Translations under genes and position numbers: made by a program
Origin: Burkholderia sp. MS389
Lineage (GTDB): Bacteria; Pseudomonadota; Gammaproteobacteria; Burkholderiales; Burkholderiaceae
Assembly (NCBI RefSeq): GCF_016899425.1
Contig: NZ_CP045994.1
Location: 1,302,001 to 1,366,000, forward strand
Direction of reading: 5' to 3'
Length of the DNA stretch: 64,000 bases
Notes under the pieces: generated by a model
What the model was told of the DNA's origin: nothing
The model's database searches: none
What the model saw: the letters and a program-made list of their open reading frames with translations, nothing else
In this document: in pieces, positions 1 to 10,182 of the stretch
Numbering within the stretch: position 1 is the first letter of the stretch
How the letters are laid out: each line of letters starts with the position of its first letter

Positions 1-270
1 GGCGAATTCGCGGCGCGCGAGCAGCAGGCCGGAGATCGTCGACAGCGCGAGCGTCGCGAGCGTGACGCCCGCGGACAGCGCAACCGTCTCGCCGAGGCTC
101 TTCATGTAGCGCGCATTGCCGAGCAGCGCCGCGTAGTGCGAGAAGAAGGCGCCGTCCGCGGATACCTGCACGAGCGAAGCCATCGGCAGCAGCCAGAACG
201 CGGCGAATACCGCCAGCGCCGGCGCGACGAGCGCAATGCGCCAGCGCAGCGGAAAAGTCAGGTCGAGCAT
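1..270 (-). CDS. ABC transporter permease, N-terminal fragment
   Basis: First 90 residues of an inner-membrane permease of a binding-protein-dependent ABC importer; the rest lies beyond the left edge. The ATG is at 268-270 on the minus strand, 17 nt after the stop of the binding-protein gene, so the two are probably co-transcribed. A hydrophobic segment at about residues 10-28 is followed by a periplasmic stretch and a second segment at about 60-80, the usual start of permeases for iron, polyamine or phosphonate-type importers. The EAA loop that contacts the ATPase is not in view. The family call comes from topology and context; the substrate is unknown. Confidence 0.75.
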   Translation of the reverse strand, partial: MLDLTFPLRWRIALVAPALAVFAAFWLLPMASLVQVSADGAFFSHYAALLGNARYMKSLGETVALSAGVTLATLALSTISGLLLARREFA

Positions 271-287
271 CGGTTGCGTCCCGCGGC

Positions 288-1316
288 TTACTGCATGATC
301 TGCAGGTACTGCTGGCCGAACGCCTGCTGGCCGGCCGCCATCTTGCCGAAGTCGACCGGTTTCGCCCGCGCGTATTCGCTCGCCGGCAGGAACTTCGCGG
401 CGATGTCGGCGCCGAGCGTCTGCGCACGCACCGGGCGCAGGTAGGCATTGGCCCACAGCTTCTGGCCTTCGTCCGACAGCACGAAGTCGAGCACCTTCTT
501 GCCGTTCGCGTCGTGCGGCGCGCCCTTCACGAGGCTCATCACGTACGGCACCGCGATCGTGCCTTCCTTCGGAATCACGAACTCGACGTTCGCGTTGTCC
601 TTGTATTTCGCGCGATACGCGTCGAAGTCGTAGTCGAGCAGGATCGGAATCTCGCCGGACAGCACGCGTGCATAGGCCGTTTGCTTCGGCACGATCGGCG
701 CGTTGGCCTTGAGCTTGCGGAACCAGTCGAGGCCCGGCTTGAAGTTGTCGAGGCTGCCGCCGAGCGCCTGGTTGACGGCGACCGCGCCCGCATAGCCGAC
801 GAACGCGCTCGACGGATCGAGATAGCCGACCATGCCCTTGTATTCGGGCTTCAGCAGGTCGGCCCACGAACGCGGCACCGGCTTGCCGTCGAGCGCGTCC
901 TTGTTCACGAAGAAGCCGAGCGTGCCCGAGTGGATCGCGAACCAGTAGCCTTGCGGGTCCTTCAGGTTCGCGGGGATGTCGTTCCAGTGCGCGGGTTTGT
1001 ACGGCGCGATCACGCCCTTGTCCTTCGCCTGGAATGCCGACGACACGCCGAGGTAGACGACGTCGGCCACCGGGCTCTTCTGCTCGGCGATCAACTGCGC
1101 GATCGCCTGGCCCGAGTTCTTGTTGTCGGACGGCACGCGGATGCCGGTCTTCTGCTTGATCGCGGCGATCTGCGCGGCCCAGTCGGCCCATTCGGGCGGG
1201 CAGTTGTAGCAGATCGCCGTTTCGTCGGCATGGGCGGCGGGAGCGCCGGCGACGAGCGCGGCGAAGGCGAGCGGCGCGGCAAGCGCGCGCAGCAGCGAGG
1301 TCAGGCGAAAGGACAC
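288..1316 (-). CDS. Periplasmic substrate-binding protein of an ABC importer
   Basis: A 342-residue solute-binding protein. Residues 1-31 form a Sec signal peptide (Arg near the N-terminus, hydrophobic Leu/Ala core, AHA-DE cleavage region). The mature part has the two-lobe fold of the iron/thiamine/2-aminoethylphosphonate binding-protein group, shown by the early AQLIAEQKSPVADVVY region and the late SLVKGAPH stretch. I chose the GTG at 1314-1316 because GGAG lies 7 nt upstream and it opens directly into the signal peptide; a longer open frame upstream reads as low-quality Arg-rich sequence. It lies between the LacI-type regulator and a permease, so that regulator probably controls its uptake function. 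The ligand cannot be read from the sequence. Confidence 0.85.
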   Translation of the reverse strand: MSFRLTSLLRALAAPLAFAALVAGAPAAHADETAICYNCPPEWADWAAQIAAIKQKTGIRVPSDNKNSGQAIAQLIAEQKSPVADVVYLGVSSAFQAKDKGVIAPYKPAHWNDIPANLKDPQGYWFAIHSGTLGFFVNKDALDGKPVPRSWADLLKPEYKGMVGYLDPSSAFVGYAGAVAVNQALGGSLDNFKPGLDWFRKLKANAPIVPKQTAYARVLSGEIPILLDYDFDAYRAKYKDNANVEFVIPKEGTIAVPYVMSLVKGAPHDANGKKVLDFVLSDEGQKLWANAYLRPVRAQTLGADIAAKFLPASEYARAKPVDFGKMAAGQQAFGQQYLQIMQ

Positions 1317-1380
1317 GGTGAATCTCCGGGCGAGTGGTGTGGTACGGGGTGATCGGTTGCGTCGCGCGTGCGTGTTGCGA

Positions 1381-2406
1381 TCAGGCGTTGCGCAGTTGCA
1401 GGTCGGTGGCGGGCGGAGCAATCGTCGCGCCGTCGCGCACCGCATGCGGCAGGATCGTCGACGTGCGGTCGATCGGCGCGCCGCCGATGCATTCGACGAG
1501 ACGCTGCCACGCGTGGCGGCCGATGTCGCGGTTCGGCGTCGCGACGCTCGCGAGCGGCGGCGCAAGCAGCTCGCCGATCGCGATCCCGTCGAAGCCGAGC
1601 ACCGACAGGTCGTCCGGAATCGAGAAACCCGCGCGGCGCAGGCCGCGCATCACGACCATCGCGAGCAGGTCGTTGCTGCAGAAGAGGGCGGTCGGGCGCG
1701 TGGCGTGCGCGGTGAGATGCACGAGCACCGCATCGGGCAGCTCGGGCGCGTTGAAGTCGACTTCGACGGGCGGCAGCGGCGCCACGCCGACTTCCTCGAG
1801 CGCCTGCGCATAACCGAGATGACGCTGGCGCGCGCGATCCGACGCGGCGAGCGAACCGGCCAGCATCAGCACGCGGCGATGGCCGTGCGCGGTCAGCCGT
1901 TGCACGCCGTCATACGCGGCGCGGCGGTTGTCGACCGACACCGACGGGCGGCGCTGCGTGTCGTTGTGCATCAGCACGTAATGCGGGCCGTCGCGGTCGA
2001 GCATGTCGAGCAGCGGGTGCGTGTCCGCATCGGCGACGGTGAGGATCAGCCCTTCGACGCGCTGCTCGCGCAGCGTCTCGATCGCATGACGCTCGCGCGC
2101 CGCGTCGTATTCGGTCGTCATCAGGATCAGCTTGAAACCGGCCGCGGTCGCGAGTTCGTCGATGCCTTGCAGGCAGTCGGCGAACACCGGGTTCGACAGC
2201 GTCGGCACGACGACGCCGACGAGCCGCGTGCGCTCGCCGCGCAATTGCCGGCCGAGCGGGCTCGGGCGGAACTGCAGCGTGTCGATGGCGGTGCGGATCG
2301 TCTGCAGCGTGGCGGGGCTGACGGTATGCGGCGCGTTGATCGCACGCGAAACGGTGGCGATCGAGAAGCCCGCGAGGGCGGCGACGTCCTTGATGGTCGA
2401 GGTCAT
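1381..2406 (-). CDS. LacI/GalR-family transcriptional regulator
   Basis: A 341-residue repressor. Residues 2-25 form the LacI headpiece (TIKDVAALAGFSIATVSRAI), including the recognition helix and the start of the hinge. The rest is a periplasmic-binding-like effector domain, with the family phrase LVGVVVPTLSNPVFA near residue 60 and VLGFDG near the end. The ATG at 2404-2406 is chosen because the headpiece starts right there. The gene leads a minus-strand unit with the binding protein and permease. Two AAACGTTT palindromes just upstream suggest autoregulation. The effector is probably the imported solute, by inference. Confidence 0.92.
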   Translation of the reverse strand: MTSTIKDVAALAGFSIATVSRAINAPHTVSPATLQTIRTAIDTLQFRPSPLGRQLRGERTRLVGVVVPTLSNPVFADCLQGIDELATAAGFKLILMTTEYDAARERHAIETLREQRVEGLILTVADADTHPLLDMLDRDGPHYVLMHNDTQRRPSVSVDNRRAAYDGVQRLTAHGHRRVLMLAGSLAASDRARQRHLGYAQALEEVGVAPLPPVEVDFNAPELPDAVLVHLTAHATRPTALFCSNDLLAMVVMRGLRRAGFSIPDDLSVLGFDGIAIGELLAPPLASVATPNRDIGRHAWQRLVECIGGAPIDRTSTILPHAVRDGATIAPPATDLQLRNA

Positions 2407-2421
2407 GAAGTCATGCGATGT

Positions 2422-2456
2422 AAACGTTTTCGGCCGGGGAATTATCGAAAACGTTT
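2422..2456. promoter_or_regulatory. Paired LacI-type operators upstream of the lacI-family gene
   Basis: AAACGTTT occurs at 2422-2429 and again at 2449-2456. The extended arms AAACGTTTTCG (2422-2432) and CGAAAACGTTT (2446-2456) are exact inverted copies, 16 to 47 nt upstream of the regulator ATG. AANCGNTT-centred palindromes are the usual target of LacI-family catabolic repressors, so this is probably the site of the adjacent regulator. Centre-to-centre spacing is 27 bp. Confidence 0.75.
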
Positions 2457-2702
2457 GTGACTTCGCGATGACGCACGCGACGCTTGTTTCGCGAGAAGCA
2501 CGATACAAACGTCAGACCGTTGGGGCCGTGGGACGACGCGCGGTCGATTGTATCGGGGCAGGTCGCGGGGCGGGACGAAATCGGCGGGCCGTGTGGAGTC
2601 GGTGTCGTATCGGCGTCGAACGCTGAGGAAGAAGCGATGCGATGACGGCCGGTGTCGCGATGCGGCACGGCGGAATAAGGGAACGCATGCGCCAAGCAAT
2701 GG

Positions 2703-2708
2703 TAGAAT
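2703..2708 (+). promoter_or_regulatory. Possible -10 element of the tRNA-Leu gene
   Basis: TAGAAT ends 15 nt before the first base of the mature tRNA, a fitting distance for a tRNA promoter. No convincing -35 element is visible 16-18 nt upstream. The 317-bp stretch between the LacI gene start and this tRNA shows no credible coding sequence otherwise. Confidence 0.4.
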
Positions 2709-2723
2709 CGCGTCCGCCCTCTT

Positions 2724-3057
2724 GCCGGGGTGATGAAATTGGTAAACATAGCGGACTTAAACGATTGAGTGCCCGGCCGGAAACGGTCGGTGCAGAACCC
2801 TTCAAATTCGGCGAAACCCCTGATGTGCGCATCGAGGCAACGCCGAGCCAAGCCTCGCGGCATCCGCGAGGAAGGTGTAGAGACTAGACGGGGGGCGCCT
2901 AAGGCGCATGGGCAGCGGTCATGCCCGCGCGCGACGGTGAAGGCATAGTCCAGCGCACGAACGGCTCGCGTACGCGACGCCGGCTTTGAAAGAAGCAGTG
3001 TGACGAAAATCCGCCGCCTTAACTGGCTTGCCGGTTCGAGTCCGGTCCCCGGCACCA
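2724..3057 (+). tRNA. tRNA-Leu(UAA), interrupted by a group I intron
   Basis: The 5' exon (2724-2758) begins with acceptor strand GCCGGGG. The 3' exon (3006-3057) ends CCCCGGC, discriminator A and an encoded CCA. Joining the exons gives an 87-nt tRNA with anticodon arm GCGGA-CTTAAAA-TCCGC, anticodon UAA, a long class II variable arm, and a T arm with TTCGAGT in the loop. Split reading is required: the anticodon stem halves lie 247 nt apart in the DNA. The break falls between anticodon bases U34 and A35, the position used by the tRNA-Leu(UAA) intron of cyanobacteria and chloroplasts. A strong terminator follows at 3095. Confidence 0.95.
2759..3005 (+). ncRNA. Group I intron (IC3-like) inside tRNA-Leu(UAA)
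   Basis: This is a 247-nt self-splicing-type intron. The 5' exon end ACTT pairs with GAGT in the intron, giving the U-G pair at the splice site, and the last intron base is G. P2 is CCGGCCG (2773-2779) with a GAAA tetraloop and CGGTCGG (2784-2790). P4 is TCGGCG (2808-2813) with CGCCGA (2841-2846). A P5/P6-region hairpin is CTCGCGG-CAT-CCGCGAG (2854-2870). P7, the guanosine-binding helix, is GACTA (2882-2886) with TAGTC (2946-2950). From memory, the cyanobacterial tRNA-Leu intron has the same layout with different pairs in P4 and P7, so the helices appear to covary. No homing endonuclease is encoded. Confidence 0.93.
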
Positions 3058-3094
3058 TCGATTGCGTCGACGCGATTCGATTCAACGAAGGCGT

Positions 3095-3135
3095 AAAAAA
3101 CCCGCGAGAAATGCAGCGCTCGCGGGTTTTTTATT
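3095..3135 (+). terminator. Rho-independent terminator after tRNA-Leu
   Basis: The arms AAAAAACCCGCGAG (3095-3108) and CTCGCGGGTTTTTT (3119-3132) are perfectly complementary around a 10-nt loop and end in a T tract. It lies 38 nt after the tRNA CCA. Confidence 0.92.
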
Positions 3136-3308
3136 TGGCGCACGCACATGCAGCGGCGCGTCCGCGCCGCTCACGATGCGCTTCACTGCGCCGAAAACCG
3201 CGCCATGTGATACTGGTACGCACGTCGCACCGGACGCTTGCGTCGCCACCGGCCAACGCGTCCCGCCGACAGCCTTCACATCGTTTGCCTCTCGCAAGAC
3301 CATCCGTC

Positions 3309-3935
3309 ATGACCGAATCGACCCATCACTATTACGAGCCGTCGCAAGGCCACGGCCTGCCGCACGACCCGTTGAACGCGATCATCGGCCCACGCCCGAT
3401 CGGCTGGATTTCATCCCGCGGCAGCGACGGCACGCTGAACCTCGCGCCGTACAGCTTCTTCAACGCGTTCAACTATCGGCCGCCGATCATCGGCTTTTCG
3501 AGCACCGCCGCGAAGGACAGCGTGCGCAACGTGCAGGAGACCGGCGAGTTCGTGTGGAACCTCGCGACGCGCGATCTGGCCGAGCGGATGAACCAGACCT
3601 GCGCCGCCGTGCCGTACGACGTGAACGAGTTCGAACTCGGCGGCTTGACCGCGGTGCCGTCGCGCCTCGTCGACGTGCCGCGCGTCGCGGAAAGCGGCGT
3701 GAACTTCGAATGCAAGGTGACCGACGTGATCCGGCTGCGCGATCACCACGGCGTCGAGACGCCGGCCACGCTGGTGCTGGGTGAGGTCGTCGCGGTCCAT
3801 ATCCGCCATGACCTGCTGAAGGACGGCATCTTCGACACGTTCGGCGCGGGCATCATTCTTCGTGCGGGCGGCCCGTCGGCCTATGTACACGTGACGCCCG
3901 ACAGTCGCTTCGATCTGTTCCGTCCCGACGCGTGA
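3309..3935 (+). CDS. Flavin-reductase-like (FMN-binding split-barrel) protein
   Basis: A 208-residue cytosolic protein of the DIM6/NTAB flavin-reductase-like family, which binds FMN or FAD and often serves as a reductase or small oxidoreductase. The N-terminal IIGPRPIGWISSRGSDG motif (about residues 26-42) and the following NLAPYSFFNAF are typical flavin-binding elements; length fits the family (about 200). The ATG at 3309 starts the conserved region. The open frame continues upstream into the tRNA gene, which I treat as non-coding. The gene stands alone between two terminators. The substrate is unknown. Confidence 0.85.
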   Translation: MTESTHHYYEPSQGHGLPHDPLNAIIGPRPIGWISSRGSDGTLNLAPYSFFNAFNYRPPIIGFSSTAAKDSVRNVQETGEFVWNLATRDLAERMNQTCAAVPYDVNEFELGGLTAVPSRLVDVPRVAESGVNFECKVTDVIRLRDHHGVETPATLVLGEVVAVHIRHDLLKDGIFDTFGAGIILRAGGPSAYVHVTPDSRFDLFRPDA

Positions 3936-3990
3936 TCGATCGCACGCCGCAGTAAGCCGGCAACCGGGCGCACGAGCGCCCGCATCCGAC

Positions 3991-4030
3991 GAAAGACCTC
4001 GCGACGATCCAGGATTTCGCGGGGTCTTTT
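3991..4030 (+). terminator. Rho-independent terminator after the flavin-reductase-like gene
   Basis: AAAGACCTCGCG (3992-4003) pairs imperfectly with TCGCGGGGTCTTTT (4017-4030), ending in four T. The remaining bases to the bkdA1 start (4031-4323) hold no credible gene. They presumably carry the bkd promoter, but I could not identify clear -35/-10 elements. Confidence 0.8.
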
Positions 4031-4296
4031 GCTTCGTACCCTCACATGATCGGGACGACACCGATCCGTCCGTCCCTCGATGCCCGCTCGTCGTCGCCGC
4101 CAGCCCAGCGACGATGCGCTGCAGCAAACACGTCCTTCGCCGATCGCCACCATGGCAAATCTGCTCACCACGAACGAGCGGCTTGGGCATCGACGCCCGC
4201 CGCTGCCAGGCATAGATTTCCAAGGTTGACGTGCTTATCCGCGCGTCAGCTCGCGCGCAGGCCGGCAACCGGCCCGCGCGTTCCCAAACAGCGTGA

Positions 4297-5556
<1,260 letters not shown>

Positions 5557-5558
5557 TC

Positions 5559-6599
5559 ATGGCGCAACACGAGACAGGGACGGCCACGCAGCCGATGACG
5601 ATGATCCAGGCGCTGCGCTCCGCGATGGACGTGATGCTCGGGCGCGACAGCGATGTGGTCGTGTTCGGGCAGGACGTCGGCTATTTCGGCGGCGTGTTCC
5701 GCTGTACCGAAGGACTGCAGAACAAATACGGGAAATCGCGCGTGTTCGATGCGCCGATCTCCGAAGGCGGGATCGTCGGCGCGGCGGTCGGGATGGGCGC
5801 GTACGGATTGCGGCCCGTCTGCGAGATCCAGTTCGCCGACTATTTCTACCCGGCATCCGACCAGATCGTGTCGGAAGGCGCGCGGCTGCGCTATCGCTCG
5901 GCCGGCCAGTTCACCGCGCCGATGACGATCCGGATGCCGTGCGGCGGCGGCATCTACGGCGGGCAGACGCACAGCCAGAGCCCGGAAGCGATGTTTACGC
6001 AGGTGTGCGGGCTGCGCACGGTGATGCCGTCGAATCCGTACGACGCGAAAGGGCTGCTGATCGCGTCGATCGAGAACGACGATCCGGTGATCTTCCTCGA
6101 ACCGAAACGGCTGTACAACGGGCCGTTCGACGGCCATCACGAACGGCCCGTCACGTCGTGGCTCAAGCATCCGGCGAGCGCGGTGCCGGAAGGCTACTAC
6201 ACGGTGCCGCTCGATACGGCCGCCGTCGTGCGGCCCGGCAACGACGTGACGGTGCTGACGTACGGCACGACGGTGCACGTGTCGCTCGCCGCGGCCGAGG
6301 AGACGGGCATCGACGCGGAAGTGATCGATCTGCGCACGCTGTGGCCGCTCGATCTCGACACGGTCGTCGCGTCGGTGCGCAAGACCGGGCGTTGCGTCGT
6401 GGTGCACGAGGCGACGCGTACCTGCGGCTATGGCGCGGAGCTCGTGTCGCTGGTCCAGGAACACTGCTTCTACCACCTCGAAGCGCCGGTCGAGCGCACG
6501 ACGGGCTGGGACACCCCGTATCCGCATGCGCAGGAATGGGCGTACTTTCCGGGGCCCACCCGGGTCGGTGAAGCGTTGCGACGCGTGATGGAGGCGTGA
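5559..6599 (+). CDS. bkdA2: Branched-chain 2-oxoacid dehydrogenase E1 beta subunit
   Basis: 346 residues. It completes the E1 active site with the alpha subunit. The N-terminal pyrimidine-binding domain is visible (FGQDVGYFGGVFRCTEGL at about 33-50, DAPISEGGIVGAA after it), as is the C-terminal transketolase domain (VIDLRTLWPLD, then VVVHEA). The start codon follows the bkdA1 stop by 2 nt and the bkdB start follows its stop by 1 nt, so the three are one transcript and probably translationally coupled. Length and motifs are normal for the family. Confidence 0.94.
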   Translation: MAQHETGTATQPMTMIQALRSAMDVMLGRDSDVVVFGQDVGYFGGVFRCTEGLQNKYGKSRVFDAPISEGGIVGAAVGMGAYGLRPVCEIQFADYFYPASDQIVSEGARLRYRSAGQFTAPMTIRMPCGGGIYGGQTHSQSPEAMFTQVCGLRTVMPSNPYDAKGLLIASIENDDPVIFLEPKRLYNGPFDGHHERPVTSWLKHPASAVPEGYYTVPLDTAAVVRPGNDVTVLTYGTTVHVSLAAAEETGIDAEVIDLRTLWPLDLDTVVASVRKTGRCVVVHEATRTCGYGAELVSLVQEHCFYHLEAPVERTTGWDTPYPHAQEWAYFPGPTRVGEALRRVMEA

Positions 6600-6600
6600 G

Positions 6601-7914
6601 ATGGGGATTCATGTCATCAAGATGCCGGATATCGGCGAAGGGATCGCCGAGGTCGAGCTGGTGGCCTGGCATGTGGAAGTCGGGCAGACGATCAAGGAAG
6701 ACCAGCCGCTCGCCGACGTGATGACCGACAAGGCGGCGGTCGAGATTCCGTCGCCGGTGACGGGCAAGGTGATCGAACTGGGCGGCCGGATCGGCGAGAT
6801 GATGGCGGTCGGCAGCGAGCTGATTCGGCTGGAAGTCGAAGGCGACGGCAACCTGAAGGCCGCGGCACCGGTGCGGGAAACAAAGGTAGCAACCGCACCG
6901 GTCGCGGCGGCGGCGCCGGCGAAGCCGGTGGCGGACGTGCCGGCCGAGCCGCCGGTGCAGCCCGCCGCGCATCGCGCACCGGCGAAACCGCGCCGCGACG
7001 AACCGGCCGCGCAGCCGCGCGCGGCGCTTGCGCCGGGCGAACGGCCGCTCGCGTCGCCGGCCGTGCGCCAGCGTGCATGGGACATGGGCATCGAGCTGCG
7101 CTACGTGCGCGGCACCGGCGAAGCCGGGCGGATCCTGCATGAGGATCTCGATGCGTATGCGCGCACCGGCGGCGGTTCGGCGCGAGGGGCGCAACCGCGC
7201 GGTTACAACGAACGCCACGACGAAACCGAAGTGCCGGTGATCGGCTTGCGGCGCGCGATCGCGCGCAAGATGCAGGAAGCGAAGCGCCGCATTCCGCACT
7301 TCAGCTACGTCGAGGAAATCGACGTGACCGAACTCGAATCGTTGCGCACGGAACTGAACCGCCGCCACGGCGACACGCGCGGCAAGCTCACGCCGTTGCC
7401 GCTGCTGATCCGCGCGATGGTGATCGCGCTGCGCGACTTCCCGCAGATCAACGCGCGCTTCGACGACGAAGCGGGCGTCGTCACGCGCTACGGCGCGGTG
7501 CACATGGGTGTCGCGACGCAGACGGACGGCGGCCTTACGGTGCCCGTGCTGCGTCATGCGGAAGCGCGCGACGTGTGGTCGATCTCCGCCGAAATCGCGC
7601 GGCTCGCCGACGCGGTGCGCGCGAACCGCGCGCACCGCGACGAGCTGAGCGGGTCGACGATCACGATCTCGAGCCTCGGCGCGCTCGGCGGCATCGTGTC
7701 GACGCCTGTGATCAATCATCCGGAAGTGGGCATCGTCGGCGTGAACCGGATTGTCGAGCGGCCGATGATCCGCGACGGCGCGATCGTCGCGCGCAAGATG
7801 ATGAACCTGTCGTCGTCGTTCGATCATCGCGTCGTCGACGGCGCGGACGCGGCCGAATTCATCCAGGCCGTGCGCGCGGTGCTCGAACGCCCGGCGCTGC
7901 TGTTCGTGGAGTGA
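6601..7914 (+). CDS. bkdB: Branched-chain 2-oxoacid dehydrogenase E2 (dihydrolipoyl acyltransferase)
   Basis: 437 residues; the core of the complex, transferring the acyl group from lipoamide to CoA. Lipoyl domain at residues 1-80, with the lipoylated Lys44 in [10 protein letters not shown]. An Ala/Pro linker spans about 90-140. The peripheral-subunit-binding domain is at about 145-185 ([20 protein letters not shown]). The catalytic acyltransferase domain ends in [11 protein letters not shown], with His409 and Asp413. Only one lipoyl domain is present, as is usual for branched-chain E2. It is spaced 4 nt from lpdV. Confidence 0.95.
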   Translation: MGIHVIKMPDIGEGIAEVELVAWHVEVGQTIKEDQPLADVMTDKAAVEIPSPVTGKVIELGGRIGEMMAVGSELIRLEVEGDGNLKAAAPVRETKVATAPVAAAAPAKPVADVPAEPPVQPAAHRAPAKPRRDEPAAQPRAALAPGERPLASPAVRQRAWDMGIELRYVRGTGEAGRILHEDLDAYARTGGGSARGAQPRGYNERHDETEVPVIGLRRAIARKMQEAKRRIPHFSYVEEIDVTELESLRTELNRRHGDTRGKLTPLPLLIRAMVIALRDFPQINARFDDEAGVVTRYGAVHMGVATQTDGGLTVPVLRHAEARDVWSISAEIARLADAVRANRAHRDELSGSTITISSLGALGGIVSTPVINHPEVGIVGVNRIVERPMIRDGAIVARKMMNLSSSFDHRVVDGADAAEFIQAVRAVLERPALLFVE

Positions 7915-7918
7915 GCCG

Positions 7919-9310
7919 ATGAAGAACGAACACACCACACTGCTCGTCATCGGCGGCGGCCCGGGCGGCTACGTCGCCGCGATCCGCGCGGGTCAGCTCG
8001 GCATTCCGACCGTGCTCGTCGAGCGCGACCGGCTCGGCGGCACCTGCCTGAACATCGGCTGCATTCCGTCGAAGGCGCTGATCCACGTGGCCGACGCGTT
8101 CGAACAGGCGTGCGGTCATGCCGGCGAAGGCGCGCTCGGCATCCGCGTGCGCACGCCCGAGATCGACATCGCGAGAAGCGTCGCATGGAAGGATGGCATC
8201 GTCGATCGTCTGACGCGCGGCGTCGGCACGCTGCTCAAGAAGAACGGCGTGCGCGTGCTGCACGGCGAAGCGCGCGTGATCGACGGCAAGACCGTCGAAG
8301 TCGTCGGCGGCGGCCATACGGTGCGGATCGGTTGCGAACACCTGTTGCTCGCGACCGGTTCCGAACCGGTCGAGCTGCCGTCGATGCCGTTCGGCGGGCA
8401 CGTCGTGTCGTCCACCGACGCGCTGTCGCCCGCGACGCTGCCGAAGCGGCTGGTCGTCGTCGGGGCCGGCTATATCGGGCTCGAACTCGGGACCGTCTAT
8501 CGGAAGCTCGGCGTCGACGTCAGCGTCGTCGAAGCGGCCGAGCGCGTGCTGCCTGCGTACGATGCCGAACTCGTGCGGCCGGTGGCCGATTCGCTCGCGC
8601 GGCTCGGCGTGCGGCTGTGGCTCGGCCACAAGGTGCTCGGGCTGGACGCGCACGGCGCGGTGCGCGTGCAGGCAGCCGATGGCGCCGAGCAGACGTTGCC
8701 GGCCGACCGCGTGCTGGTCGCCGTGGGCCGTCGGCCGCGCGTCGACGGGTTCGGGCTCGAGACGCTGATGCTCGATCGCAACGGCCGCGCGCTGCGGATC
8801 GATGACGAATGCCGCACGTCGATGCGCAATGTCTGGGCGATCGGCGACGTCGCGGGCGAGCCGATGCTCGCGCATCGCGCGATGGCGCAAGGCGAGATGG
8901 TGGCCGAGCTGATCGCGGGCCGGCGTCGCGAATTCACGCCCGCGTCGATCCCGGCCGTGTGCTTCACCGATCCCGAGATCGTGACGGCCGGCTGGTCGCC
9001 GGACGATGCACACACGGCTGGCGTCGATTGCCTGAGCGCGTCGTTCCCGTTCGCCGCGAACGGGCGGGCGATGACGTTGCAGGCGACCGACGGATTCGTG
9101 CGCGTCGTCGCGCGGCGCGACAATCACCTGATCGTCGGCTGGCAGGCGGTCGGGCGCGGGGTGTCGGAGCTGGCCGCGGCGTTCTCGCAGTCGCTGGAGA
9201 TGGGCGCGCGGCTGGAGGACATCGGCGACACGATTCACGCGCATCCGACGCTCGGCGAGGCGCTGCAGGAAGCGGCGTTGCGCGCGCTCGGACATGCGCT
9301 GCATGTCTGA
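7919..9310 (+). CDS. lpdV: Dihydrolipoyl dehydrogenase (E3) of the branched-chain complex
   Basis: 463 residues. This FAD enzyme reoxidises dihydrolipoamide and reduces NAD. FAD-binding GGGPGG is at 12-17; the redox disulfide is Cys43/Cys48 in [13 protein letters not shown]; the NAD-binding [10 protein letters not shown] is near 185; and the C-terminal HPTLGE carries the catalytic His442-Glu447 pair. It ends the bkd operon and so is a complex-dedicated E3. A GC-rich hairpin follows 18 nt after the stop. Confidence 0.94.
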   Translation: MKNEHTTLLVIGGGPGGYVAAIRAGQLGIPTVLVERDRLGGTCLNIGCIPSKALIHVADAFEQACGHAGEGALGIRVRTPEIDIARSVAWKDGIVDRLTRGVGTLLKKNGVRVLHGEARVIDGKTVEVVGGGHTVRIGCEHLLLATGSEPVELPSMPFGGHVVSSTDALSPATLPKRLVVVGAGYIGLELGTVYRKLGVDVSVVEAAERVLPAYDAELVRPVADSLARLGVRLWLGHKVLGLDAHGAVRVQAADGAEQTLPADRVLVAVGRRPRVDGFGLETLMLDRNGRALRIDDECRTSMRNVWAIGDVAGEPMLAHRAMAQGEMVAELIAGRRREFTPASIPAVCFTDPEIVTAGWSPDDAHTAGVDCLSASFPFAANGRAMTLQATDGFVRVVARRDNHLIVGWQAVGRGVSELAAAFSQSLEMGARLEDIGDTIHAHPTLGEALQEAALRALGHALHV

Positions 9311-9327
9311 CGTAATTGCCTGACGGG

Positions 9328-9362
9328 GCGCCGCCGGTACGTCACGCACGTATCGGCGGCGC
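9328..9362 (+). terminator. Long hairpin after lpdV, possible transcription stop
   Basis: GCGCCGCCGGTACGT (9328-9342) and ACGTATCGGCGGCGC (9348-9362) form a 15-bp stem with one G-T pair and a 5-nt loop. No T tract follows, so it may protect an RNA end or act as a weak stop rather than be a classic terminator. Confidence 0.45.
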
Positions 9363-9552
9363 TTGCGGCGTCTGATGAACGTCATGTTGTTTCAGTCGAC
9401 ATTCGGTCGCGCGGGACCGCACCCGACAGCGCCGTAATTTTTCGAGACGAGCGGAGGGTTGTCGACGCCACGTCAGCCGACGATCATGTCGATAGCCGGA
9501 AACCGGGCCGCTTCGGGTCCGCCAACGCAGGCTCCACACGGAAGCACGAGAC

Positions 9553-10182
9553 ATGAAACTGCTGCTCGTCGGCGCGACCGGACTCGTCGGGCGCCACGTT
9601 CTCGACGTCGCGCTGGCCGATGCGCGGGTCGACCAGGTGATCGTCCTCGCGCGCCGGCCGTTGACGCCGCATCCGAAGATGCGCGCACTGGAGGTCGATT
9701 TCGACCATCTGCCCGACACGGGCGACTGGTGGCACGCGGATGCCGTGATCTGCACGCTCGGCACCACGATGCGGGCCGCCGGCTCGCAGGCGGCCTTCCG
9801 GCGCGTCGATCACGACTATCCGCTCGCGGTCGCGCGGCTCGCGCACCGGCACGGCACGTCGACCTACGTGCTGAATTCCGCACTCGGCGCCGATGCTGCG
9901 TCGCGCATCTTCTACAACCGCGTGAAGGGCGAGGTCGAGCAGGCGCTCGCCGGCGTCGGGTTCGATTCGCTCACTTACGTGCGGCCGGGCCTGATCGGCG
10001 GCAGCCGCGACGAATTCCGGTTCGGCGAGCGGCTGTTCGCGTTCGCGCTGAGCGCCGCCGCGCCGGTGCTGCCGGCGAAGTGGCGCGTGAATCCCGCGTC
10101 GCGGATTGCGCGCGCGTTGCTCGACGCGGCAATCGACGCACGGCCGGGCGTGCAGGTCGTCGCATCCGACCAACTGGTCTGA
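9553..10182 (+). CDS. NAD(P)-binding Rossmann-fold protein (atypical SDR)
   Basis: A 209-residue cytosolic protein of the atypical short-chain dehydrogenase group (NAD(P)H-binding, HTATIP2/NmrA-like). The dinucleotide-binding GATGLVGRHVL is at about 7-17. A conserved YVLNSALGAD strand follows, then FYNRVKGEVE, where Tyr and Lys hold the SDR active-site spacing, and YVRPGLIGG. ATG at 9553, with no strong ribosome-binding site. It stands alone downstream of the bkd operon with a 240-bp gap. The substrate is unknown. Confidence 0.82.
   Translation: MKLLLVGATGLVGRHVLDVALADARVDQVIVLARRPLTPHPKMRALEVDFDHLPDTGDWWHADAVICTLGTTMRAAGSQAAFRRVDHDYPLAVARLAHRHGTSTYVLNSALGADAASRIFYNRVKGEVEQALAGVGFDSLTYVRPGLIGGSRDEFRFGERLFAFALSAAAPVLPAKWRVNPASRIARALLDAAIDARPGVQVVASDQLV

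Noticed and set aside
3000-3308. N-terminal extension of the flavin-reductase-like protein back into the tRNA
   Set aside because: This would translate the tRNA 3' exon and its terminator; the family match starts at the ATG at 3309.
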